A stretch of DNA of 64,000 nt from assembly GCA_030429565.1 (NCBI GenBank), contig JAUIFE010000005.1, positions 1 through 64,000 on the forward strand. The letters are read 5' to 3'. Within the stretch, counting starts at the first letter, position 1, and each line of letters starts with the position of its first letter. The translations under genes were made by a program, and so were the position numbers. This DNA is from Holophagae bacterium. GTDB taxonomy: Bacteria > Acidobacteriota > Holophagae > Acanthopleuribacterales > Acanthopleuribacteraceae. The notes below the pieces were generated by a model. It had not been told where the DNA came from, did not search any database, and saw nothing but the letters and a program-made list of their open reading frames with translations. Below, piece by piece: positions 16,721 through 27,152 of the stretch.

Positions 16721-18931
16721 ATGACCGAGCCCGCCATCGATGAATTGATTGAAGCGGCGATAAGTGGCAATGCCACCGATCCATTTGCCTTTTTGGGCAT
16801 GCACCAACACGAGGAAACCGGCGCCGTGGAAGTGCGCGTCATGTTGCCAGGCGCCGCCGGTGTTGCTGTATTAGAACGCGAAAGTCGCAAATTGCGCACC
16901 ACCTTACAGCGCGTCCATGCCGACGGCTTTTTTGCCGGCGTGGTTATCGACGCCAAGAAACCCTTTGCCTACTTACTCGAAATCACTGAAGCCGACGGCA
17001 CCCGCCGCGTCACCGAAGACGCGTTCCGGTTTGGGCCACTGCTTGGCGAGATCGATCGCCACTTGTTGGCCGAAGGCAACCACTGGGAGATCCACAAAAA
17101 ACTCGGCTGCCACCTAATGGCGGTCGACGGCGTCAGCGGCGCCCACTTCGCGGTCTGGGCCCCCAACGCCAAACGGGTGTCGGTGGTCGGCAGTTTCAAC
17201 AATTGGGACGGACGGCGTCATCCGATGCGGCTACATCCCGGTTGCGGCATGTGGGAAATTTTTGTGCCCGAGGTCGCGCTCGGTGACATTTACAAATTCG
17301 AAATCCTTCATCGCGACGGTTACCTGCTGCCGTTGAAAGCCGATCCGCTGGCCTTCCAAGCGCAGTGCCCGCCCGCGACCGCCTCGGTTGTTGCCGACAC
17401 CACCCCGTTCATTTGGGACGACGACGATTGGATGGCGAAACGGGCCGAACGCGGCCGTATCGATCAACCGATTTCGGTTTACGAGGTACACCTGGGTTCA
17501 TGGCGCCGCGATCCCGATCAGCCGAGCCGCTTTTTGACCTACCGCGAGCTGGCCGAACTACTGGTGCCCTACGTCAAACGCATGGGTTTCACGCACATCG
17601 AACTGATGCCGATCAACGAGTTTCCCTTCTACGGATCCTGGGGTTACCAACCGATCAGCTTATTTGCGCCGACGGCCCGTTACGGCAGCTTACACGATTT
17701 CAAAGCCTTCATCGAAGCCTGCCACCGCGCCGAGATCGGCGTGATTTTGGACTGGGTGCCGGGCCACTTTCCCAGCGACAGCCACGGTTTGGCGCAATTT
17801 GACGGCACCCACCTTTACGAACACCAGGATTCGCGCCAGGGGTTCCACCCCGAATGGAACACCCTGATTTATAACTACGGCCGCAACGAAGTGTCCAACT
17901 TCCTGATTAACAACGCCTTGTTCTGGTGTGAACGCTTTCATATCGACGGCTTGCGCGTCGACGCCGTCGCCTCCATGTTGTACTTGGATTACGCCCGCAA
18001 AGACGGCGAGTGGATTCCCAACGAGTACGGCGACAATAAAAACCTCGAGGCAATTGCCTTCCTGCGCAATATGAACGAGCAGCTCCACGAACGTTGCCCG
18101 GGCGTGATCACCATCGCCGAGGAATCGACGTCGTGGCCGGCCATTTCGCGACCGGTCAAACGCGGCGGCCTGGGTTTTGATTACAAGTGGAACATGGGTT
18201 GGATGCACGACACCCTGGGTTACATGAAAAAGGACCCGATCCACCGCCGCTACCATCACCACGGCATGACCTTCGGTTTGGTCTATGCCTTCGCCGAAAA
18301 TTTCATGTTACCGCTGAGTCACGACGAAGTGGTGCACATGAAGGGATCGCTGATTGGGCGGATGCCGGGCGATACCTGGCAGCAATTCGCCAACTTGCGC
18401 GCCTACTACGGTTTCATGTGGACCCATCCCGGCAAGAAGCTGTTGTTTATGGGGGGGGAGTTTGGCCAGGGTCGCGAGTGGAACCACGACGAAAGTCTCG
18501 ACTGGCACCAGCTCGACATTCACTGGCATCAGGGGATTCACCGCTTGGTGGCCGACCTCAACCAGGTTTACCAAGATACGCCCGCACTTTTCCAAATGGA
18601 TTGTGAACAGGACGGCTTCCAATGGGTTAAAGTCGACAACAAAGACGAATCGGTGTTTGCCTTCGTGCGCAAGGGCTTGCGTGGGGCGCCGCCGGTACTC
18701 GTTATCTGCAACTTCACGCCCTTACCGCGCGGCGACTGGCGTTTCGGCGTTCCGCAAGCCGGCTATTACGAAGAAATCATCAATACCGACCTTGAACATT
18801 ACGGTGGCAGCAATGTCAACAACCTGCCGGGCGTGACCGCCGAGGCCACGCCTTGGGACGGATTGTCCCACTCCGTGGTGGTGACTTTGCCGCCGTTAAG
18901 CACCTTGATCTTCCGAATGAAAAGCGAATGA
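16721..18931 (+). CDS. glgB: 1,4-alpha-glucan branching enzyme
   Basis: This enzyme cuts alpha-1,4-glucan chains and re-attaches them through alpha-1,6 links in glycogen. The protein has 736 residues, normal for long-form GlgB. It has an N-terminal CBM48-like N1 module, a second CBM48 (FAVWAPNAKRVSVVGSFNNW), the GH13_9 barrel, and a C-terminal beta domain. Catalytic nucleophile Asp414 lies in GLRVDAVASMLYLDY and the acid Glu467 in ITIAEESTSWP, with the same 53-residue spacing as in E. coli. The start is supported by CGGAGGAACC. It is the first gene of glgB-glgX-malQ, 27 bases before glgX. No glgA or glgC is in the window. Confidence 0.97.
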   Translation: MTEPAIDELIEAAISGNATDPFAFLGMHQHEETGAVEVRVMLPGAAGVAVLERESRKLRTTLQRVHADGFFAGVVIDAKKPFAYLLEITEADGTRRVTEDAFRFGPLLGEIDRHLLAEGNHWEIHKKLGCHLMAVDGVSGAHFAVWAPNAKRVSVVGSFNNWDGRRHPMRLHPGCGMWEIFVPEVALGDIYKFEILHRDGYLLPLKADPLAFQAQCPPATASVVADTTPFIWDDDDWMAKRAERGRIDQPISVYEVHLGSWRRDPDQPSRFLTYRELAELLVPYVKRMGFTHIELMPINEFPFYGSWGYQPISLFAPTARYGSLHDFKAFIEACHRAEIGVILDWVPGHFPSDSHGLAQFDGTHLYEHQDSRQGFHPEWNTLIYNYGRNEVSNFLINNALFWCERFHIDGLRVDAVASMLYLDYARKDGEWIPNEYGDNKNLEAIAFLRNMNEQLHERCPGVITIAEESTSWPAISRPVKRGGLGFDYKWNMGWMHDTLGYMKKDPIHRRYHHHGMTFGLVYAFAENFMLPLSHDEVVHMKGSLIGRMPGDTWQQFANLRAYYGFMWTHPGKKLLFMGGEFGQGREWNHDESLDWHQLDIHWHQGIHRLVADLNQVYQDTPALFQMDCEQDGFQWVKVDNKDESVFAFVRKGLRGAPPVLVICNFTPLPRGDWRFGVPQAGYYEEIINTDLEHYGGSNVNNLPGVTAEATPWDGLSHSVVVTLPPLSTLIFRMKSE

Positions 18932-18958
18932 CGCGCTTGCGTCGCCAAGGAGCAGTGC

Positions 18959-21154
18959 ATGAGTTGTGTTTTGCCCGCGAATACGCCTGTCGAACCGGGA
19001 AGTCCCTATCCGTTGGGTGCCACCTGGGACGGGCGCGGTGTCAATTTTGCGCTGTTCTCGGCCAATGCCGAGCGGGTCGAGCTGTGTCTGTTTGACGCCA
19101 AAGGCAAACGCGAAACCTCGCGCGTCAACCTGCTCGAACAGACCGACGGCGTGTGGCATTGTTACCTGCCGCACGCGCGACCCGGCTTGCTTTACGGCTA
19201 CCGCTGTTACGGACCTTACGAGCCCAAGCTCGGTCACCGTTTTAACCATCACAAGTTGCTGGTGGATCCCTACGCCAAAATGCTGGTCGGTTCAATTAAG
19301 TGGACCGACGCCCATTACGGCTACCGGCGCAACTCGCCCAAGGGAGACCTCAGCTTTGATCGTCGCGACAGTGCGCAACAGATGCCAAAGTGCAAGGTGG
19401 TTGACCCGGCCTTTAACTGGTTCGATTCACGCAAGCCGAACGTGCCCTGGTCCGAAACCGTCATCTACGAGACCCATCTGCGCGGTTTCACCATGCGCCA
19501 CGAAGGCATCCCCAAGGACATGCGCGGTACCTTCCTGGGCATGAGCCACCACAAAATTATCGAGTACCTGAAGGCGTTGGGCATTACCTCGGTCGAGTTA
19601 CTGCCGGTTCACCACTACGTGGACGACGCCTTTCTGGCGGATCGCGGCCTGCGCAACTACTGGGGTTACATGACGCTCAATTTCTTTTCCCCGGAACTGC
19701 GGTACTTGGCCACACCGCACCTCGCCGATTTCAAAACGATGGTAATGCGTTTGCACGATGCGGGCATCGAGGTGCTGCTCGACGTGGTTTACAACCACAC
19801 TTGCGAAGGCAATGAAATGGGGCCAACCCTTTCGTATCGCGGCATTGACAACCATTCTTACTACCGCCTCTTACCCGATGACAAACGTTATTACATCAAC
19901 GATACCGGCTGTGGCAACACGCTGGATATTACCCATCCGCGCGTGTTGCAAATGGTGATGGACAGCTTGCGGTACTGGGCCGAGGAGATGCAGGTCGACG
20001 GCTTTCGCTTCGATCTAGCGTCAATTTTGGGGCGTGAGTTACACGGCTTCGATCAGGGCTGCGGCTTTTTCGATGCCGTGCGCCAGGACCCCGTGCTCAA
20101 TCGTTGCAAGCTCATCGCTGAACCCTGGGACCTGGGGCCGGGTGGCTATCAACTCGGCGGTTTTCCGCCTGGCTGGGCCGAGTGGAACGATCGCACCCGC
20201 GATGTAGTGCGGCGATTTTGGCGTGGTGACGAAGGTTTCCTGCCGGAGCTGGCGCGCTGCGTGCACGGTTCGTCGGACAAGTTTGAGGGCTCGGGTCGGC
20301 GGCCGCAGGCGTCGATCAACTACGTGTGCAGTCACGACGGCTTCACGCTTAACGATTTGGTGTCCTACAACCAGCGCCACAACCACGCCAACGGCGAGAA
20401 CAACAACGACGGGCACCACAACTCATACAGCCTCAACCATGGCCAGGAAGGGCCGTCCGCCGACGACAAAATTCGCGGCCTGCGCGCGCGTCAACGGCGC
20501 AACATGCTGGCCACCGTCTTTTTGAGTCAAGGCGTGCCGATGTTGCTGGCGGGCGACGAGATTGGACGGACGCAAAGCGGCAACAACAACGCGTACTGCC
20601 AGGACAACGAAATGACCTGGCACAACTGGAATCTTCATTCCAACGAGAAACGCGAATTCCTGGCTTTTGTGCAGCGTTTGATTAAGCTGCGTGCGGCCCA
20701 TCCGGTTTTGCGACGTTCGTATTACATGCACAGCCAGGTGCAGTCCGCCGTGACCGGCTTCCACGATATTCAGTGGGTCAATCTCGCCGGCGGTCTGATG
20801 AGTGAAGATTGCTGGCAGACTGAGAACATGCGTTGCCTGGGCGTTTTGTACGCGGGCGACGTCGAGCCGGTTAGCTGTGGCCAGGCGCAATCCTGTAGCG
20901 ACGAAAGCCTGCTCATATTGTTTAATGCCAATCCCCAGGACTTGGCTTTTACCTTGCCAAAACCGCTGCATTGTGGCGGGACATGGCGTTGTTTACTCAA
21001 TACCGCCGAACCGCGCCAGGTAGAAGGCGAGCCGGCCTTGCCCGCCGGTGAAACCTTTGCCTTGCCCGCCCGTTCGGTGGTGGTTTTTGCCCTGACATTG
21101 GCCGAGCGCGCTGTGCCGATGGCGCCTGTGCCCAAACGGCGTGGTTCCGTATAA
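18959..21154 (+). CDS. glgX: Glycogen debranching enzyme (isoamylase type)
   Basis: This enzyme hydrolyses alpha-1,6 branch points of partly degraded glycogen. The protein has 731 residues, preceded by AAGGAGCAGTGC. It has an N-terminal CBM48 (YPLGATWDGRGVNFALFSANA), then a GH13_11 barrel with nucleophile Asp352 (VDGFRFDLASILGRE) and acid Glu388 (LIAEPWDLGPGGYQLGGFPP), and the GlgX-typical HNHANGENNNDGHHNSYS loop. The C-terminal beta domain is slightly longer than usual. Its position in the operon fits glycogen turnover with GlgB and MalQ. Confidence 0.97.
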   Translation: MSCVLPANTPVEPGSPYPLGATWDGRGVNFALFSANAERVELCLFDAKGKRETSRVNLLEQTDGVWHCYLPHARPGLLYGYRCYGPYEPKLGHRFNHHKLLVDPYAKMLVGSIKWTDAHYGYRRNSPKGDLSFDRRDSAQQMPKCKVVDPAFNWFDSRKPNVPWSETVIYETHLRGFTMRHEGIPKDMRGTFLGMSHHKIIEYLKALGITSVELLPVHHYVDDAFLADRGLRNYWGYMTLNFFSPELRYLATPHLADFKTMVMRLHDAGIEVLLDVVYNHTCEGNEMGPTLSYRGIDNHSYYRLLPDDKRYYINDTGCGNTLDITHPRVLQMVMDSLRYWAEEMQVDGFRFDLASILGRELHGFDQGCGFFDAVRQDPVLNRCKLIAEPWDLGPGGYQLGGFPPGWAEWNDRTRDVVRRFWRGDEGFLPELARCVHGSSDKFEGSGRRPQASINYVCSHDGFTLNDLVSYNQRHNHANGENNNDGHHNSYSLNHGQEGPSADDKIRGLRARQRRNMLATVFLSQGVPMLLAGDEIGRTQSGNNNAYCQDNEMTWHNWNLHSNEKREFLAFVQRLIKLRAAHPVLRRSYYMHSQVQSAVTGFHDIQWVNLAGGLMSEDCWQTENMRCLGVLYAGDVEPVSCGQAQSCSDESLLILFNANPQDLAFTLPKPLHCGGTWRCLLNTAEPRQVEGEPALPAGETFALPARSVVVFALTLAERAVPMAPVPKRRGSV

Positions 21155-21184
21155 AATGCTAAGTGAAACACGAGGAGTATCCCC

Positions 21185-22714
21185 ATGAAATTTGAACGAC
21201 AAAGCGGCGTGGTGCTGCATCCCAGCTCGTTACCCGGCGCCTACGGCATCGGCGAAATCGGCGCCGAAGCCTATCGTTTCGCGGAGGCTCTGGCCCGCAT
21301 GGGGCAGCGCATTTGGCAGGTGCTGCCGTTGGGTCCTACCAGCTACGGCGATTCACCTTACCAATGCCTTTCCAGCTTTGCCGGCAACCATTTATTGATT
21401 GCGTTCCAAACGCTGATGGATGACGGCCTACTGCTCGCTGAAGAACTCGCCGATTTTCCGCAATTCCCGGCCGATCAGGTTGATTACGGTCCGGTGATTC
21501 AAGCGCGTGAAGCCGTGCTGCAGGTGGTCGCGGCGCATTTTCAGGCGCGGGCGGGTGAAAACACGCTTAAAGAATTTAGCGGCTTTCAGATCCATAACCG
21601 CAACTGGCTCAACGATTACGCCTTGTTTGTCGCTTTGAAGAAAGCCCACGGCGGGCGTCCGTGGCACGAGTGGGCGGCGCCGCTGCGCGATCGCGACGAG
21701 GCTGCTTTAAAAGAAGCACGCGAGCAGCATGCCGAGGTTATTCGCGCCGTCGAAATTCAACAATTCTTGTTCTTCGATCAGTGGCGTTCGCTGGCTGAGC
21801 ATGCCCACCGCCACGGTGTCAAAATTCTCGGCGATATTCCGATCTTCGTGGCGCACGACAGCGCCGATGTGTGGGCCCACCCCGATCTCTTCTTTTTGGA
21901 CGAAGCCGGTCGCTGTACGACTGTTGCCGGCGTGCCGCCCGACTATTTCAGTGCCACCGGTCAGCGATGGGGCAACCCGCTGTACCGTTGGGACGTCATG
22001 GCCGCGGATGATTTTGCATGGTGGAAAGAACGCATGCGCACCACTTTTGAATTGGTCGATTACGTGCGTATCGACCACTTTCGCGGTTTTGAGGCTTTTT
22101 GGGAGATCCCGGCTGCCGAGGAAACCGCCATTAACGGTCAGTGGGTTAAAGGTCCGGGTCGCGCCCTGTTTGAGGCCTTCGAAAAAGAGTTCGGCACCTT
22201 GCCGATTGTCGCCGAAGACCTGGGCATCATCACCGAGGAAGTGGACGAACTGCGCGAAGCATGTGGCTTCCCCGGCATGCGTGTGCTGCATTTCATTGTC
22301 GGCAACGACACCAACGAGCCCGGTTTTTGGCCGGACCAATTCCCCGAACAATGCGTCGTTTACACCGGCACCCACGACAACGACACCACCGTCGGTTGGT
22401 ATCAAAACGGGAAAGGCGACGGCCAGGACGCAAGCGAGGAAGAGGTTGCCGAGGCGCAGCACAAGATTCGCACCTATTTGAGCTGCGACGGTTCGCAAAT
22501 TCATTGGGATTTGATTGGCTGCGCTTACGGGACCCAGGCCGCCATCGCGATTGTGCCTTTGCAGGACATCCTCGGTTTGGATTCCAGCGCGCGTTTGAAC
22601 TCGCCGGGTCGGCCGGAAGGGAACTGGCGTTGGCGCTTTAATTGGGATCAGCTCAGCAGCGCAACAGAAGCCCGTCTGGCACAACTGACCAAGGACCACA
22701 ATCGCCACGCTTAA
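21185..22714 (+). CDS. malQ: 4-alpha-glucanotransferase (amylomaltase)
   Basis: This enzyme transfers alpha-1,4-glucan segments between oligosaccharides, recycling the short chains left by GlgX. It is a GH77 enzyme of 509 residues, the usual size for the short bacterial type. Nucleophile Asp297 lies in RIDHFRGFEAFWEIP and acid Glu344 in IVAEDLGIITEEV. The N-terminal GVVLHPSSLPGAYGIGEIG is the family signature. GAGGAG precedes the start, 30 bases after glgX. It is the last gene of the glycogen operon. Confidence 0.97.
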   Translation: MKFERQSGVVLHPSSLPGAYGIGEIGAEAYRFAEALARMGQRIWQVLPLGPTSYGDSPYQCLSSFAGNHLLIAFQTLMDDGLLLAEELADFPQFPADQVDYGPVIQAREAVLQVVAAHFQARAGENTLKEFSGFQIHNRNWLNDYALFVALKKAHGGRPWHEWAAPLRDRDEAALKEAREQHAEVIRAVEIQQFLFFDQWRSLAEHAHRHGVKILGDIPIFVAHDSADVWAHPDLFFLDEAGRCTTVAGVPPDYFSATGQRWGNPLYRWDVMAADDFAWWKERMRTTFELVDYVRIDHFRGFEAFWEIPAAEETAINGQWVKGPGRALFEAFEKEFGTLPIVAEDLGIITEEVDELREACGFPGMRVLHFIVGNDTNEPGFWPDQFPEQCVVYTGTHDNDTTVGWYQNGKGDGQDASEEEVAEAQHKIRTYLSCDGSQIHWDLIGCAYGTQAAIAIVPLQDILGLDSSARLNSPGRPEGNWRWRFNWDQLSSATEARLAQLTKDHNRHA

Positions 22715-22730
22715 GTGCGACGGTTGCCGG

Positions 22731-22761
22731 CCCATCCCGCGCTTCAGCCGCGTTGGATGGG
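22731..22761 (+). terminator. Strong hairpin after malQ, possible terminator
   Basis: CCCATCC pairs with GGATGGG and an inner CGCG pairs with CGCG. The hairpin begins 17 bases past the malQ stop. There is no U-tract after it, so it is either a weak or factor-dependent terminator or an mRNA-stabilising 3' hairpin. Confidence 0.45.
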
Positions 22762-22918
22762 TCCGCGTTCCATCTAAGTGGGAAACGCATTCTGTACGGG
22801 CTTCTGTTCGATTTTTCGCGCTAGCTCGTGCTATGCTGCGGCGATTCCGACCTTCATCCAACCAGCGGCCACACCGCCCCGACCGGTTCGGTGCTTCCAT
22901 GGCCGCGATGGGAGCCTC

Positions 22919-24496
22919 ATGCAAGGCATTGTTGCAACTGGAAACAAGTGGTCCGCCAAGGTGGGCGCCGAGATTCTGGCGCAGGGCGGGAACGCGGTTG
23001 ATGCGATTGTTGCCGCGACTTTCGCCGCCTGCGTGGCCGAGATGTTGGTGGCCAACATCGGCGGGTCCGGGTTTGCCACCGTCGTCGACGGTCGTGACGG
23101 CCGCCTCGATACGCGCAGTTACGATTTCTTCAGCACCATTCCATCGACACCCTACGACCCCGATCGACACGATTTTCGCCGCATCTTGATCGATTTCGGT
23201 ACCGAACAGCAGCCCTTTTATATCGGCCGCGCCAGTACCGCTTTGCCAGGCCTCGTCGCCGGCTTGTGCCGTTTGGCGCGGGATAAGGGCAGCCTGCCGC
23301 TGCAGCGCCTCATTGAACCGGCGATTCACATCGCCGAACACGGTTATGAACTGGACGCCATGGGTGCGGTGGTGTTGAACCTGCTTAAACCGATCTATGA
23401 GGATACGCCGCAAATTCGCGCGCTGATTGAAAAGGGTGACGCACCGGCTCAGGTTGGCGACCACATTCACTTGCCGCAACTCGCCGAGAGCTTGCGCCAA
23501 ATCGGGCTCAGCGACGGCGATGCCTTTTATCGCGGTCGCTTGGCGCAGGAAATTGTGCGCGATCAGGCCGCCCACGGCGGTTTGATGACCGCTGCCGATA
23601 TGGCCGATTACCGCGTTGTCGTCAACGATCCGATTGACGTACCTTATCGTAATCACCGCGTCGTGTTGCCGCCGTTGGCGTCGATGGGCGGCGTGTTGGT
23701 CGCCTTTTCGCTGCGTTTACTCGAGGCCGTACCCGCACCGCCGCGATTCGGCTGTTTTGAGCATTTGCACACCCTAACCCTGGTGACCGCCTTAACCAAC
23801 CGCGCCCGTGCCGATTGGCGCGCCCGTCCCGGCGCCGACAGCGCTTGGTTCCTCAGCGACGCCCATGTGTTGCCCTATATCGACGAACTGCGCGCGCTTC
23901 TGTGTGGCGAACGCATGCTCGCAGGCGATCCGGTTGCGCCCAAGGGTCCGGCCAACACCACCCACCTCAGCGCCATGGACGCGCAGGGGATGGCGGTGAG
24001 TTTGACCTTCTCGGCCGGTGAGGCCGCCGGTTACGTGGTCGGCGATACCGGCCTGGTGCTCAACAACATGCTCGGCGAAGAAGACCTGCACCCGCATGGC
24101 TTCCACCGCCAAGCGCCGGGCACCCGCCTGCATTCGATGATGTGTCCTTTCGTGGTGTTGCGCGACGGTGTGCCGGTTATGGCCGCCGGCAGCGCCGGCA
24201 GTAATCGCATTCGTTCGGCCGTGTTGGCGACGCTGATTAACGGCGTTGACTTCGCGCTGCCTTACGACCAAGTGATCAATCAACCGCGTTGTCACTTCGA
24301 GGACGGCGTATTGCACGTGGAGCCAGGTTTCGAGGAGGCCGCTGTGCGCCGCATGCGCGAGCGCGGTTTTAACGTAAAATGTTGGCCCGCGCAGAACCTG
24401 TACTTTGGCGGTGCCCAGGCGGTTGGCATACGCGCCGACGGCTTCCACGGCGCGGGTGACAACCGTCGTGGCGGGGTGGCTTGCCGCGTCGACTAA
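22919..24496 (+). CDS. Gamma-glutamyltransferase family protein, no signal peptide
   Basis: The protein has 525 residues. The start at 22919 follows GGGAGCC and begins directly with the enzyme fold (MQGIVATGNKWSAKVGAEIL, AQGGNAVDAIVAA). The autoprocessing and nucleophile threonine is Thr347 in ANTTHLSAMDAQG. GGT enzymes transfer or hydrolyse gamma-glutamyl groups, for example from glutathione, and relatives (CapD/PgsD) act on poly-gamma-glutamate. This one lacks the export signal of classical periplasmic GGT, like the cytosolic YwrD type. Neighbours give no substrate hint, though a polyglutamate-synthase-like locus lies 25 kb away. Confidence 0.85.
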   Translation: MQGIVATGNKWSAKVGAEILAQGGNAVDAIVAATFAACVAEMLVANIGGSGFATVVDGRDGRLDTRSYDFFSTIPSTPYDPDRHDFRRILIDFGTEQQPFYIGRASTALPGLVAGLCRLARDKGSLPLQRLIEPAIHIAEHGYELDAMGAVVLNLLKPIYEDTPQIRALIEKGDAPAQVGDHIHLPQLAESLRQIGLSDGDAFYRGRLAQEIVRDQAAHGGLMTAADMADYRVVVNDPIDVPYRNHRVVLPPLASMGGVLVAFSLRLLEAVPAPPRFGCFEHLHTLTLVTALTNRARADWRARPGADSAWFLSDAHVLPYIDELRALLCGERMLAGDPVAPKGPANTTHLSAMDAQGMAVSLTFSAGEAAGYVVGDTGLVLNNMLGEEDLHPHGFHRQAPGTRLHSMMCPFVVLRDGVPVMAAGSAGSNRIRSAVLATLINGVDFALPYDQVINQPRCHFEDGVLHVEPGFEEAAVRRMRERGFNVKCWPAQNLYFGGAQAVGIRADGFHGAGDNRRGGVACRVD

Positions 24497-24503
24497 AGCA
24501 AAA

Positions 24504-24532
24504 AGGCCGGGCGGAAGGTTCCGCGCCGGCCT
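24504..24532 (-). terminator. Intrinsic terminator of guaB
   Basis: AGGCCGG pairs with CCGGCCT and GCGGAA pairs with TTCCGC, separated by one bulged base, with a 2-base loop. On the minus strand it is followed by TTTTGCTTT. It begins 25 bases after the guaB stop and also lies 8 bases past the GGT stop, so it probably serves both convergent genes. Confidence 0.85.
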
Positions 24533-24556
24533 GGCTTGTTTGAAAAGCGTCCTCAG

Positions 24557-26038
<1,482 letters not shown>

Positions 26039-26055
26039 TTAAATAATGCTGTGGT

Positions 26056-26102
26056 CACGACCGGGGTCGTGGCCGAGAGACGAGGCCGTGTCGCGCGGCC
26101 TC
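26056..26102 (-). promoter_or_regulatory. Two hairpins between the barrel gene and guaB
   Basis: Hairpin one (26082-26102) is GAGGCCG/CGGCCTC with a 7-base loop. Hairpin two (26056-26071) is CACGACC/GGTCGTG with a 2-base loop. They lie between the barrel gene stop (26124) and the guaB start (26023). They could end the barrel transcript or act in the guaB leader. No good U-tract follows either. Confidence 0.4.
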
Positions 26103-26123
26103 AGGTGTTTGAGGTGACAATGG

Positions 26124-26747
26124 TTAGAAACGGAAACCCAAGCCAAGTGACGCGAAACTGACACCGAACTCGCCGATATCGTGTTGCTGGGCTTGCAGGT
26201 CAATCATAAAGGTATCGCCGATTTTGTAACGCAGGCCAACCCCGTAAAGTGGCTCGGCGCCGGTGTCGTGGGTTTTGCGTTTTTCGCCGGTTTGCAGCAG
26301 TGATTCATAATCGACACGGTAGTAGGCGATACCGGCCTGGCCGTAACCTTCAAAGCGGTCGCTAAACGGGTAAACCCCCAGCGCAACCAGGTCGGCGGTA
26401 AAGGTTTTGAGACGAATGGTGGTGTCGAAACCACTTGCGTCGGTCGCGATGAACTTACTGTCGTCAATATAAGCGGCACTGCCTTCAAGCGCAAAGTACT
26501 TGTGCAAGTAGATGCCTTCGGTCAGTTTGAAGGCGCTGGTGGCTTCATCGCTTTTGATGCCGCCGCTGGTATCCAGGCCGAGACGGCCGGCGGCGAGGTC
26601 GTTGATGTACGTGAAGTTGTCATCCCAGGAGAGCTCTGAAATTTTAAACAATAAATAATTGGGTGCGTGTTTCTCGGTCTGCGCTTGAAGGGCGGCGGTG
26701 GCCGTCACCAAGGCAAAAAGAAGCGTGGTAAACCATTTGGCATTCAT
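26124..26747 (-). CDS. Outer-membrane beta-barrel protein, OmpA/OmpW-like size
   Basis: The protein has 207 residues. The start at 26747 is preferred because GGGAG is 8 bases upstream; an ATG two codons earlier is too close to it. A signal peptide (WFTTLLFALVTATAALQAQ) is followed by about eight amphipathic beta-strands (YFALEGSAAYIDD, FEGYGQAGIAYYRVDYE, PLYGVGLRYKIGD, DLQAQQH) and a terminal Phe (LGLGFRF), the classic outer-membrane barrel sorting signal. It probably forms a small 8-stranded barrel. No substrate can be assigned. Confidence 0.8.
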   Translation of the reverse strand: MNAKWFTTLLFALVTATAALQAQTEKHAPNYLLFKISELSWDDNFTYINDLAAGRLGLDTSGGIKSDEATSAFKLTEGIYLHKYFALEGSAAYIDDSKFIATDASGFDTTIRLKTFTADLVALGVYPFSDRFEGYGQAGIAYYRVDYESLLQTGEKRKTHDTGAEPLYGVGLRYKIGDTFMIDLQAQQHDIGEFGVSFASLGLGFRF

Positions 26748-26807
26748 ACACATGTCTCCCGATGTGAGGTGTTTGGCGCCGCCGGCCGAGAAACCTCGGC
26801 GGCGGTG

Positions 26808-26826
26808 GGATTGTGGGCCACAATCC
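26808..26826. promoter_or_regulatory. Perfect 9-bp-armed palindrome, candidate operator
   Basis: GGATTGTGG-G-CCACAATCC lies about 61 bases upstream of the barrel gene start in the divergent region with the GAF gene. Perfect 9+1+9 symmetry fits binding of a dimeric regulator or an mRNA hairpin. A GC-rich hairpin (CCGAG/CTCGG core, about 26778-26804) sits between it and the start codon. Confidence 0.4.
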
Positions 26827-27152
26827 TGTCGGATTTTTCAGTGAAAACCTAACCAACGGGGCAGGCTGCGCCGATGGTAAAAGGTGTACGGCCGGTTGGG
26901 CGGGGGCGCAATGCGGGCGGCGGTCGGCGTGACCTGAAGCGCCGGCAAAAACCCGTCGTCAGACCTGCGATCAAGCCTTGCACTATAACTGGAAGCTCAC
27001 ACGGGTGGCAAGTCATGATCCGGTCGCCCGGCGCGCGGCCCCTTCGGCGCCCGTGTGATTGCCGACTTTCGCATCAGGATTTACAAAAAAACTTCAGTTC
27101 CTATCACGGTGACCGTTTATAGTAATATGACGCATCCTCGGGAGACCTGCCC

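Noticed and set aside
21707..23656. 649-codon minus-strand frame opposite malQ and the GGT gene
   Set aside because: It is antisense to two clearly identified enzymes and its translation has no family features; the open frame is an effect of high GC.
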